Notes: generated by a model not told the origin, from the letters alone. Counted from the stretch's first letter, positions 1 to 6,086 are shown. The stretch: 7,287 bases of DNA from Nitrosomonas sp. (GCA_003514765.1 DOOY01000316.1:1-7287), one strand, 5' to 3'. Made by a program: numbers and translations.

Positions 1-1160
1 GTCGAGACGCTTATTCACTCGATCTGGGTATAGGCGACTGGCGGGCACACGGCTTTGCAAGTCAAGGTTACACTTACACAACAGGAAACAATTTTTTCGG
101 CAACAGTCAGAAAGACGGCAGCTTCGATTTCAGAGAAGTCGGCATTAATGTCATGGGCCATGTTTATCCAAATTTACTCATTGCCGCCCAAGGGCTCTAT
201 CGTGATGCCGGTGGTTCTGACACCGATAATTTCCGTTTGGACTTTGCCAATCTTGACTACCAGTTACCACTGAACAACCAGAGTACCGTTGGCATCCGTC
301 TAGGAAGAATAAAAAACCCTTTTGGTTTATATAATGACACACGCGATGTTATCTGGACCCGCCCCGGGGTCACATTACCTCAATCGGTCTATTTCGACGC
401 ACTGGCATTACGTCAAGCCATGATCTCATCGGATGGAGGATTGGTTTACGGTCGCCATGCTTTTGGTGATCATGCGTTCAACGCAGAATTCGTTACTGCC
501 AACCCTCTTGATAATACCGGCGGCGCAACCGAATTTTTAACAGGCCGTGCAAGCGCTCCTGGAAAAATGACTGGCCGGCCTCTCTTTGTAGGCCGTGCAG
601 GTTATCAATGGAAAGAAGGCCGTTTTCGCTTACTCTTCAGCATTGTTGATCTTGATCGTAAATTCAAATCATCCTCGCCCGCTATTCCCTCTGGAAATAT
701 TAATACACTCTACCCGCTCGCTTCGGCACAACTTAACCTGGAAAAATGGAGCTTCACCGCAGAATACGGACAAGTCATCATGGAACGCAGCGGGTCACTC
801 ACTATCGATGGCACTGCGTCCAAAAACACTTCTGAAAGTTTTTATGTACAATCAGAATATCGCTTCGCGCCTGCCTGGACTGCGCTGCTACGATTCGATG
901 CTTTTTTTGCTAATGTTCATGATCGAAGCGGAAAAAAAACAGCCCGGCTGACAGGTCTTCCAAAGCACAGTTTTTTTGCAAAAGATATTACTTTTGGTCT
1001 ACGCTGGGAATTCGCCCGTAATTTTCTGGTTGCCGCCGATTATCACAGAATACACGGAACCGGCTGGTTGTCACAAGCAGACAACCCTCAGCTTTTTCAA
1101 GGCTCAGGCGGGGATGCCAATTGGGATTTGATTACCGTGATGTTCTCTTATCGTTTTTGA
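1..1160 (+). CDS. Porin-like outer-membrane beta-barrel protein, 5'-truncated by window edge
   Basis: The frame is open from base 3, so the gene starts before the window; 385 residues are visible. The ATG at 153 is internal, because the protein-like sequence continues upstream of it. An early segment (about residues 18-48) has the pattern HGFASQGYTYTT, then NNFFGNS, then GSFDFREVGIN. It is followed by alternating amphipathic strands and by GRIKNPFGLYNDTRD and LPQSVYFDALALRQ. This pattern is familiar from uncharacterised proteobacterial porin-like proteins related to phosphate-selective (OprO/OprP-type) porins. The last residues are MFSYRF, and a terminal Phe after an aromatic-rich strand is the usual recognition signal for BAM assembly of outer-membrane barrels. 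The likely role is a passive channel in the outer membrane. The substrate cannot be read from the sequence, and the signal peptide would lie in the missing 5' part. Two terminator-like hairpins follow the stop, so it seems to end its transcription unit. The barrel call is firm; the porin subfamily is tentative. Confidence 0.8.
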   Translation, partial: RDAYSLDLGIGDWRAHGFASQGYTYTTGNNFFGNSQKDGSFDFREVGINVMGHVYPNLLIAAQGLYRDAGGSDTDNFRLDFANLDYQLPLNNQSTVGIRLGRIKNPFGLYNDTRDVIWTRPGVTLPQSVYFDALALRQAMISSDGGLVYGRHAFGDHAFNAEFVTANPLDNTGGATEFLTGRASAPGKMTGRPLFVGRAGYQWKEGRFRLLFSIVDLDRKFKSSSPAIPSGNINTLYPLASAQLNLEKWSFTAEYGQVIMERSGSLTIDGTASKNTSESFYVQSEYRFAPAWTALLRFDAFFANVHDRSGKKTARLTGLPKHSFFAKDITFGLRWEFARNFLVAADYHRIHGTGWLSQADNPQLFQGSGGDANWDLITVMFSYRF

Positions 1161-1185
1161 CCCAAAGAGCCTGTTAAATAAAGAA

Positions 1186-1222
1186 GCACGAAAGTTGAAT
1201 ACAGTTTTTCGCTGCGTTTTTT
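1186..1222 (+). terminator. Possible intrinsic terminator after the porin-like gene
   Basis: GCACGAAA (1186-1193) can pair with TTTCGCTGC (1207-1215) if one C is bulged. This gives an 8-bp stem with a 13-nt loop, and after one G the stem is followed by six T residues (1217-1222). It lies 26 nt past the porin stop codon. The stem is imperfect, so it is a weaker candidate than the hairpin at 1257-1280. Confidence 0.45.
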
Positions 1223-1256
1223 CTGAACCTGCGCTGAAAGCTTCTATAACGTGAAC

Positions 1257-1280
1257 AAAAAGCCTATTCCAGGCTTTTTT
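1257..1280 (+). terminator. Intrinsic terminator (hairpin plus T-tract), possibly bidirectional
   Basis: The perfect 9-bp inverted repeat AAAAAGCCT / AGGCTTTTT has a 5-nt loop (ATTCC), and its 3' side runs into a six-T tract (1275-1280). This is the classic rho-independent layout. It stands about 95 bp after the porin-like gene and about 95 bp before the terpene synthase, so it should insulate the two. The A-run on the 5' side makes the structure work on the other strand as well. Confidence 0.75.
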
Positions 1281-1315
1281 AATAATTTCAATAAACTATT
1301 AGCTGATACACTGTG

Positions 1316-1345
1316 CTGACAAATCCACTCATCATTTAATATTAA
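1316..1345 (+). promoter_or_regulatory. Weak candidate sigma-70 promoter for the terpene synthase
   Basis: CTGACA at 1316-1321 matches the -35 consensus at 5 of 6 positions. TATTAA at 1340-1345 matches the -10 consensus at 4 of 6, with an 18-bp spacer. The predicted start near 1352 would give a 5' leader of about 22 nt. It sits just after the terminator at 1257-1280, where a promoter for the next gene is expected. The surrounding DNA is AT-rich, so chance matches are easy. Confidence 0.35.
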
Positions 1346-1373
1346 TATCACGATAAAACATGAGATTTTAATT

Positions 1374-2375
1374 ATGACAAATGAAAAAATAACCCTACCA
1401 CGCCTAACCTGCCCATTTCCAGAGAAAATAAGCCCTTACGCAAATAAAGTTCATGATCATACCCTTAAATGGGTCAAAGATTATAAGCTTGTAACAGAAG
1501 ATAAAGCCTATGAGCGGCTGCGATTATCCAAATTTGGCCGGCTAGCCGCACGGGCTTACCCTGATGCGGCTCTGGATCGGCTTGAAATCATTTCAGACTG
1601 GAATACTTGGTTATTTGTTATCGATGATCAATGTGATGAGAGTGGATTAGGAAAACTTCCTGAACAACTGTCTGCATTGCATAACCGATGCCTCGAAATT
1701 CTTTCCGGTCATCATCCCGAATTTGAAGATCTCCCGTTAATCCATGCACTTCATGACATTTACAATCGACTTAAACCGATTTCATCGCAAGCCTGGATGC
1801 TACGGTTTGCCAAAAGTGCCTCTGAATATTTTGAAGCGACTTTCTGGGAATCACAGAATCGTTTCTTTGGTCGTTGGCCAGATACAGATTCCTATATCCT
1901 GATGCGTCCCTTCAGCGGCGGTCTTTATACTGATATTGAATTAATCGAAATTGCCGAAGAGATTAATATTCCCTGTATTGCGCGCGCCCATCCACGCCTG
2001 ACAGAACTCGCGAATCTCACCAACAATGTGGTCTGCTGGTCCAACGACATTATTTCGTTAGCAAAAGAAAAAGCACATGGCGACATGCATAATATGGTCA
2101 TGGTTATGCAACATGAGCTGAATATTAGCTTGCAAGAATCGTTGAATCTAGTCAAAAAACTGATTGACGCCCAGATTCAACAATTTCAAGCACATGAAAA
2201 ACAATTACCCGAATTTCCTGAGTCTTCCAGTCACGATATACATAAATATGTTGCGGTGCTGCGATCATGGATGAGAGGCAATCTGGATTGGGCATATGAG
2301 TCGGGACGCTATAGCACCTCACAAGACGCTGAGGAACCTTCCATCAAAAGTGCATGTCTGGAATTTGACAGATAA
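1374..2375 (+). CDS. Class I terpene synthase (probable sesquiterpene cyclase)
   Basis: This 333-residue protein is a full-length bacterial class I terpene cyclase, an enzyme type that ionises a prenyl diphosphate (usually farnesyl or geranyl diphosphate) with three Mg2+ ions and cyclises the carbocation in the cytoplasm. Visible marks are the aspartate-rich motif DDQCD at 84-88 in the context WLFVIDD; the NSE motif with N224, D225, S228, K231 and E232; Arg178 exactly 46 residues before N224, the position of the diphosphate-sensor Arg; and the RY pair R312-Y313 near the C terminus. All core catalytic residues are therefore present. S181 and G182 follow the sensor Arg where many bacterial members carry Asp-Gly. 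The product cannot be predicted, and it lacks the second domain of geosmin synthase. The ATG at 1374 has only a weak TGAGA ribosome site 8 nt upstream, but the N-terminal length suits the family. No prenyltransferase, P450 or methyltransferase is adjacent. The M10 protease gene follows after 72 bp with no clear terminator between. Confidence 0.93.
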   Translation: MTNEKITLPRLTCPFPEKISPYANKVHDHTLKWVKDYKLVTEDKAYERLRLSKFGRLAARAYPDAALDRLEIISDWNTWLFVIDDQCDESGLGKLPEQLSALHNRCLEILSGHHPEFEDLPLIHALHDIYNRLKPISSQAWMLRFAKSASEYFEATFWESQNRFFGRWPDTDSYILMRPFSGGLYTDIELIEIAEEINIPCIARAHPRLTELANLTNNVVCWSNDIISLAKEKAHGDMHNMVMVMQHELNISLQESLNLVKKLIDAQIQQFQAHEKQLPEFPESSSHDIHKYVAVLRSWMRGNLDWAYESGRYSTSQDAEEPSIKSACLEFDR

Positions 2376-2447
2376 AGTTAATTGAATACTTTCCGGGAAA
2401 ATGGAAAAACAAAGAACAACTGAAATACCGGCTTATCCTTCTGGTTT

Positions 2448-4007
2448 GTGATTATGCCTTCACCCTTCAGTTTCAGTGAAATTTCCTTTGCCAACTTGGC
2501 GGATTCGAATTCCGTCAATGCGCTCATACTGGGTTTTCGTTGGAAGAATCCAGTAATCTCTTTTAGTTTTCCTGACAACGATGCAAGATGGTCTGCCGAT
2601 CCATTTACAGGCTATGGCCCAGGAGAGGAACCGTGGAGCGTTTCCTATACACCACTTTCAGTGTCTAACCAATCCGACTTCGTCGCCGCACTGCAGCAAT
2701 GGAAAAATGTCGCAAATATTGAATTCAATTTCATTGAGGAGTCTGAAAATTCTGTTGGCGATATTCGAATAGCCTATACTGAAGTCAGAGAACTGGATGA
2801 TGCTGAGGCCTGGGCCTATTTACCCGCTAACGGTGTTTGGGGCGGTGATATCTGGATTAACAAATCAAGTAATAGCGCCGTCAGCGAATGGACACGAGGT
2901 GATTTTTCTTTTTTGACTGTATTACATGAAATTGGGCATGCACTCGGTCTTCAGCACCCATTTGAAGATTCGAGTTTTCCAATCGCAGAAGATACCATGT
3001 CTTCCACGATTATGAGTTATTCCGCTTTACCGGGAAATCAAAATTCTATTTTTGATTTTTATCCCACCACACCAATGCCGCTGGATATAAAAGCCATCCA
3101 GCATCTGTACGGCGCAAACCAGGCCTTTCATACCGGCAACGATATCTATCGCTATACGGATGACGGCACATACCATGAAACAATATGGGACAGCGCCGGA
3201 ACAGACACAATCAGTTACACGGGCAACCAGGAAGCATTCATCCAATTGGAAGAAGGTCAAGGATCATCCATTGGCAATTCTATTCATGCCACCAGCCGAT
3301 TAAACAGCGTTATCGTTCCCAATATCTGGATTGCTCATGATACTGTGATTGAGAATGCCAGCGGTGGTCAAAATAATGATGTTCTTTTCGGCAATCAATA
3401 TGACAATTTTCTATCAGGCAATGATGGCAATGATACTTTTATAGGCATGGAAGGTAACGATACTTTTATCGGGGGGGCAGGAATTGACGAAGTCTTATTT
3501 GATGGAAAATTGATTGACTACACAATAAAAAGAAATGATGAAGAATTCTTCATTCAACATCTAGCGGGAAGTAACGGTCACGATAAACTGACCGGCATTG
3601 AACGTTTGTCATTCGATGACACGGGTCTCGCGCTTGATGTAGACGGCTCTGCAGGACAAATTGCCAAGCTTCTAGGTGCTGTTTTTGGCGCTTCATCGGT
3701 GAACAATAAGCATTTTGTAAAAATTGGCTTATCTTTCATTGATAGCGGCATCACCAGTGAAGAACTCACCTCTGTCGCGCTTGATGCGGCTGGTGCGCAT
3801 AGTCATGATGCGATTGTAACGCTGCTATGGCGCAATTTATTTGCCAATGAACCGACCCCTGAAGAAAAACAACCTTATGTAAATCTCCTCAATAACGATA
3901 ACTTTTCGGCTGTCGAATTGACACTATTCGCAGCGAATACATCTTTCAATACAGATAACATTGATTTTGTTGGTTTAATGCAAAACGGGATTGAATTCAG
4001 TCTGTAG
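2448..4007 (+). CDS. Serralysin-type M10 metallopeptidase with RTX repeats, type I secreted
   Basis: This is a probable secreted, zinc- and calcium-dependent protease of 519 residues. The N terminus lacks a signal peptide, as expected for type I secretion through an ABC transporter, membrane-fusion protein and TolC channel. The catalytic domain covers about residues 25-225: the metzincin motif HEIGHALGLQH puts zinc ligands at H160, H164 and H170 and the catalytic Glu at E161, and the Met-turn IMSY (188-191) supplies M189 and the serralysin Tyr191. A serralysin C-terminal segment follows (about 226-305), with phrases such as IWDSAGTDTISY. Five RTX nonapeptides lie at 306-350. A helix-rich tail (about 400-519), resembling C-terminal regions of other proteobacterial RTX exoproteins and distantly DUF4214, probably carries the export signal. 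An in-frame stop at 2421 limits the start to GTG 2448 or ATG 2454; neither has a good ribosome site, and ATG 2454 is as likely. No secretion genes are adjacent. Convergent with the CPBP gene, with no clear terminator in 4008-4083. Confidence 0.92.
   Translation: MIMPSPFSFSEISFANLADSNSVNALILGFRWKNPVISFSFPDNDARWSADPFTGYGPGEEPWSVSYTPLSVSNQSDFVAALQQWKNVANIEFNFIEESENSVGDIRIAYTEVRELDDAEAWAYLPANGVWGGDIWINKSSNSAVSEWTRGDFSFLTVLHEIGHALGLQHPFEDSSFPIAEDTMSSTIMSYSALPGNQNSIFDFYPTTPMPLDIKAIQHLYGANQAFHTGNDIYRYTDDGTYHETIWDSAGTDTISYTGNQEAFIQLEEGQGSSIGNSIHATSRLNSVIVPNIWIAHDTVIENASGGQNNDVLFGNQYDNFLSGNDGNDTFIGMEGNDTFIGGAGIDEVLFDGKLIDYTIKRNDEEFFIQHLAGSNGHDKLTGIERLSFDDTGLALDVDGSAGQIAKLLGAVFGASSVNNKHFVKIGLSFIDSGITSEELTSVALDAAGAHSHDAIVTLLWRNLFANEPTPEEKQPYVNLLNNDNFSAVELTLFAANTSFNTDNIDFVGLMQNGIEFSL
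3363..3497 (+). repeat. RTX calcium-binding nonapeptide repeats inside the M10 protease
   Basis: Five consecutive 27-bp units encode GGQNNDVLF, GNQYDNFLS, GNDGNDTFI, GMEGNDTFI and GGAGIDEVL (residues 306-350), matching the RTX consensus GGxGxDxUx with drift in the outer copies. Units 3 and 4 are also close at DNA level, sharing GATACTTTTAT. Such repeats form a parallel beta-roll that binds Ca2+ and folds only outside the cell, which assists type I export. A seven-G run (3471-3477) lies at the start of unit 5. Confidence 0.88.
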
Positions 4008-4054
4008 GCATATACGCTTTTAAAATAAACTTAAAAACTGAAACTTATTACGCG

Positions 4055-4072
4055 TTGTCCTGATTGTCCTGA
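4055..4072. repeat. Perfect 9-bp tandem duplication between convergent genes
   Basis: TTGTCCTGA occurs twice head to tail (4055-4063 and 4064-4072) in the 76-bp gap between the M10 protease and the CPBP gene. It looks like a local slippage duplication. No function is visible, and no stable hairpin is formed. Confidence 0.7.
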
Positions 4073-4083
4073 ATTCGTCACAA

Positions 4084-4917
4084 TCAATCGTTTTGCCCAC
4101 CCAAAACGCCTTTACGAAACAGGGCGGAAATATCCATCATAAAAGCAACACTGCAATGAACAAACACACCCATCCATATATTGCGGCTTTTCAGACTCAT
4201 ATAACCCAAAACCAAGCCCGCGATAATGGCCGCGACGGTTTCCGGCATTGGCTTACCAAAATGAATCATACAGTAAGGCACCGTCATGAAGAAAATAGCG
4301 TAAAAACCAAACCGGTGCTTTGTTCCATGCAAAATAAATCCCCGGAAAAAGAATTCCAATGCAAAAAACTGCAGAAAATAAAAAAACTCCCAGATAAAAA
4401 ATTTTGGAAATAAACTGTCTCCCGGTGCGACTTTATAAAACGGATACATTTTCAAGAAGCTTTCTGCCGCCGAAAAGTAAATGACTAGTGGCGCCATAAC
4501 AACCAGCATCAAAACATACAGCCGGTAGTACTTAAATGCACCTTTAAAACACATACCATAGTCAGAAAAGCTTTCTCTGAATATCCACTTGATACAAATC
4601 GCCGGCAAAGTAAGATAGAAAAAAATCACCACAGACGCCCAGTAAAGCGCTCGATAAAATCCAGCATCTGAGTGGGCTGTCATGGTTATCTGAAACTGTT
4701 TCGCCTGATCAACAAGACCCAGATCACGAAGAATTGAAACAAGAAATCTATAATCACCAAAATAGTGCGCAAAGGTCAGCACGAAAGCGGTCACTACACA
4801 AACAAGTATCACCTTGAAATCGATACTTGTTAAATTTTGTTGCAATGACCTGTATGAATAATTTTCAGTTCTTACAAAGGTGCTGAAAAAAGTAAAAAAA
4901 GTTCTCTTAGTGAACAT
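4084..4917 (-). CDS. CPBP (CAAX/Abi-type) family intramembrane protease homologue
   Basis: This is a polytopic inner-membrane protein of 277 residues from the ATG at 4917. Hydrophobic segments lie near 35-53, 91-109, 132-150, 173-192, 205-221, 226-241 and 248-264. The last four carry the CPBP/Rce1-like core: LEFFFRG with E188 and R192 (motif 1, usually EExxxR), YCMIH with H219 (motif 2, usually FxxxH), and H254 (motif 3, usually HxxxN), followed by D262. The family includes glutamate-type intramembrane proteases and bacteriocin-immunity-like proteins; the substrate here is unknown. Three deviations are visible: Leu for the first Glu of motif 1, Tyr for Phe in motif 2, and Ala258 where Asn is usual. 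From memory, a proteobacterial subgroup with EFFFRG and CMIHFGKP looks like this, so it may be a subfamily form rather than decay. A TTG at 4935 would add six residues, but a TATAAT box at 4943-4948 would put the transcript start almost on it, so ATG 4917 is preferred. It has no good ribosome site. Confidence 0.85.
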   Translation of the reverse strand: MFTKRTFFTFFSTFVRTENYSYRSLQQNLTSIDFKVILVCVVTAFVLTFAHYFGDYRFLVSILRDLGLVDQAKQFQITMTAHSDAGFYRALYWASVVIFFYLTLPAICIKWIFRESFSDYGMCFKGAFKYYRLYVLMLVVMAPLVIYFSAAESFLKMYPFYKVAPGDSLFPKFFIWEFFYFLQFFALEFFFRGFILHGTKHRFGFYAIFFMTVPYCMIHFGKPMPETVAAIIAGLVLGYMSLKSRNIWMGVFVHCSVAFMMDISALFRKGVLGGQND

Positions 4918-4942
4918 CTTTTTTAATCTATACAAAAAATAA

Positions 4943-4948
4943 ATTATA
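4943..4948 (-). promoter_or_regulatory. Candidate -10 box (TATAAT) upstream of the CPBP gene
   Basis: The minus strand reads TATAAT exactly, 26 nt before the ATG at 4917, with a predicted transcript start near 4936. I could not find a good -35 hexamer at 16-18 bp spacing (the sequence there reads close to CTCTGA), so it would need an activator or is a chance match in AT-rich DNA. It bears on the start choice because a TTG start at 4935 would then be nearly leaderless. Confidence 0.35.
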
Positions 4949-5047
4949 GAAAAGGCAGATGAATATCAGAGAGTCAGTCTTGCCAGCCAAGTACTTCATC
5001 AAATGAGAAATGATGGAGTGCCAGTATTTACCGGCAATCCCTATTAA
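4943..5047 (+). pseudogene. Possible coding remnant: 34 open codons with no start
   Basis: In the gap between the CPBP and DUF4126 genes, the plus strand is open after a stop at 4940-4942 and ends with TAA at 5045-5047. The translation includes ADEYQRVSLASQVLHQ, followed by RNDGVPVFTGNPY at its end. It has a natural protein-like composition but no ATG, GTG or TTG start before the middle (ATG at 5003). It may be the 3' scrap of a lost gene, or chance. I do not recognise the family. Confidence 0.25.
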
Positions 5048-5076
5048 ATTAAAATTTTTACAAATTTTAATTTAAT
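5043..5076. repeat. Perfect 15-bp all-A/T inverted repeat overlapping the DUF4126 stop codon
   Basis: The arms at 5043-5057 and 5062-5076 are perfectly complementary with a 4-nt loop (TTAC) and contain no G or C. The right arm includes the stop codon and last two codons of the DUF4126 gene, plus one base of the codon before them. It could be a 3'-end hairpin that terminates or stabilises the minus-strand mRNA. It lacks the GC-rich stem followed by a separate T-tract of a classical intrinsic terminator, so the role is uncertain. The structure itself is directly visible. Confidence 0.6.
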
Positions 5077-5843
5077 CGCTTCTCCAGCAGCTTGTTCTTC
5101 CGCTCAAGAAATTCTGCCTCCGTGACCATCCCGTTGTACCGTAATTGCTGTAACCGCTGAAGTATTGTCAAGTGATTACTCTCTTCAATCATTTCATCGG
5201 ATTTTAGCGAATTGCTATTCCGATTAAAAGTATCTTGTTTCGGTTTGATCAATTTTCTGATTTGAATGAAAAATTGCTTTATCAGATAGCAGAATTTCGG
5301 TAACAACCAAATAACGAGAACGATAAAAACAACAAATAAAGCCAGAAAAAGTAATGGATAATTCAGCGACACCCATAAGCCGCCCACTACCAGCATATCT
5401 TCAGATATGGACGCAGACCAGTTCGTTACAGGTTCTGGTGAAGTATTAATAAGCAATCTTGCGCTGGATTTAGTTGTATGACTTGTTGCGGCAATAGTCC
5501 CTCCCAGAATCCCTGCTGCAACCTCCAATGCTGGTGTAACATCACCTACTGTACCTACAGCCAGCATGGCGCCAGCAGGTATACGGATAAAAGTATGAGC
5601 GGCATCCCATACAGAATCGGCACCGGGTATTTTGTCGACAAAGAATTCAACGAAATACATAATCCCGGCCGCACCAATCACCAGTGGATTTTCAAGTGTT
5701 GAGAGTTCCGGAGGCAACTCAATATAACCCGTCACACCCCCTAACCCCAACACCAATAAAACGGTATATAAATTAATGCCGCTGGCCCATGATGTTCCCA
5801 TTAATAGTGCCAGTATTGTCAATATGGCTTCATGATTTTCCAT
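5067..5843 (-). CDS. DUF4126 membrane protein with C-terminal SHOCT-like domain
   Basis: From the ATG at 5843 this is a 258-residue inner-membrane protein. The DUF4126 region begins with a hydrophobic helix containing ASGINLY (20-26). Its signature stretch at about 65-91 reads VEFFVDKIPGADSVWD followed by AHTFIRIPAG, and further Gly/Ala-rich helices follow. A strong transmembrane segment lies at about 161-181, followed by a basic linker and a SHOCT-like short helical module (about 226-256) containing LQQLRYNGMVTEAEFLERK. DUF4126 has no established function. SHOCT modules are small C-terminal oligomerisation or interaction elements, so the tail probably faces the cytoplasm. Start choice is unresolved: ATG 5843 suits the family, ATG 5858 adds five residues, and TTG 5945 adds 34 residues (MYQKLMECVV...) that do not look like the family but have an AGAGGAG ribosome site just upstream. 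Divergent from the EAL-HDOD gene. The 3' end lies in an A/T inverted repeat. Confidence 0.85.
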   Translation of the reverse strand: MENHEAILTILALLMGTSWASGINLYTVLLVLGLGGVTGYIELPPELSTLENPLVIGAAGIMYFVEFFVDKIPGADSVWDAAHTFIRIPAGAMLAVGTVGDVTPALEVAAGILGGTIAATSHTTKSSARLLINTSPEPVTNWSASISEDMLVVGGLWVSLNYPLLFLALFVVFIVLVIWLLPKFCYLIKQFFIQIRKLIKPKQDTFNRNSNSLKSDEMIEESNHLTILQRLQQLRYNGMVTEAEFLERKNKLLEKRLN

Positions 5844-5948
5844 ATGAAATATTTCCATTTGCAATCGGCGGTTGGAATAATGAACGCTCTTTTCGTCAGT
5901 TCTCAGAACACAAGTCACTACACATTCCATCAATTTCTGATACAAGCA

Positions 5949-5955
5949 CTCCTCT
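5949..5955 (-). promoter_or_regulatory. Shine-Dalgarno-like AGAGGAG before an alternative TTG start of the DUF4126 gene
   Basis: The minus strand reads AGAGGAG, then TGC, then TTG (5945-5943), in frame with the DUF4126 gene. It is the best ribosome-site match upstream of this gene; the family-consistent ATG codons at 5858 and 5843 have none. It either marks the true start of a 292-residue form or is a chance purine run. Confidence 0.4.
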
Positions 5956-5973
5956 TTGCTTTGACAACCGGAA

Positions 5974-6004
5974 ATTATCGTTCTGTTTTTTTAATTGCAG
6001 TCAA
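5974..6004 (-). promoter_or_regulatory. Weak candidate sigma-70 promoter for the DUF4126 gene
   Basis: On the minus strand TTGACT (6004-5999) matches the -35 consensus at 5 of 6 positions, and GATAAT (5979-5974) matches the -10 at 5 of 6. The spacer is 19 bp, longer than the 17 bp optimum. The transcript would start near 5967, ahead of all candidate start codons. It falls within the divergent region of about 250 bp between this gene and the EAL-HDOD gene. Confidence 0.35.
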
Positions 6005-6086
6005 AGAGATCAGCTTAAGAAACACATTTCCTAGTCGATAATCAATAGCATATGTTTGCATACGTTAAAAACCGATGGCCTATGAC

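Noticed and set aside
595..951. 118-codon plus-strand frame inside the porin-like gene
   Set aside because: It overlaps a clearly coding frame with barrel strand pattern and a terminal Phe; its own translation shows no family pattern.
1168..1180. GCCTGTTAAATA-like sequence as a possible insertion-sequence end
   Set aside because: No matching inverted partner, target duplication or transposase is visible in the window, and the region is explained as a terminator area.
2390..2400. Palindrome TTTCCGGGAAA between the terpene synthase and protease genes
   Set aside because: A short perfect 11-bp dyad with no matching second site and no loop for a hairpin; it could be an operator, but such palindromes are common by chance.
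2378..2578. 66-codon minus-strand frame antisense to the start of the M10 protease
   Set aside because: It mirrors the protease N-terminal coding region, has no ribosome site or recognisable family, and is best read as a shadow.
4018..4036. TTTTAA...TTAAAA as a terminator between the convergent protease and CPBP genes
   Set aside because: Only a 6-bp A/T stem with no following T-tract; too weak to call.
4093..4413. 106-codon plus-strand frame antisense to the CPBP gene
   Set aside because: The minus-strand frame has transmembrane helices and conserved motifs; the plus frame is Lys/His-rich with no pattern and no ribosome site.
5961..5966. Perfect TTGACA on the plus strand as a -35 box for the EAL-HDOD gene
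   Set aside because: At 16-18 bp downstream the sequence is T-rich (CTGTTT to GTTTTT), with no reasonable -10 box.
5789..6041. Two plus-strand frames (69 and 81 codons) across the divergent region
   Set aside because: They run antisense to the DUF4126 N-terminal region and its upstream DNA, with Phe/Ser-rich low-information translations.
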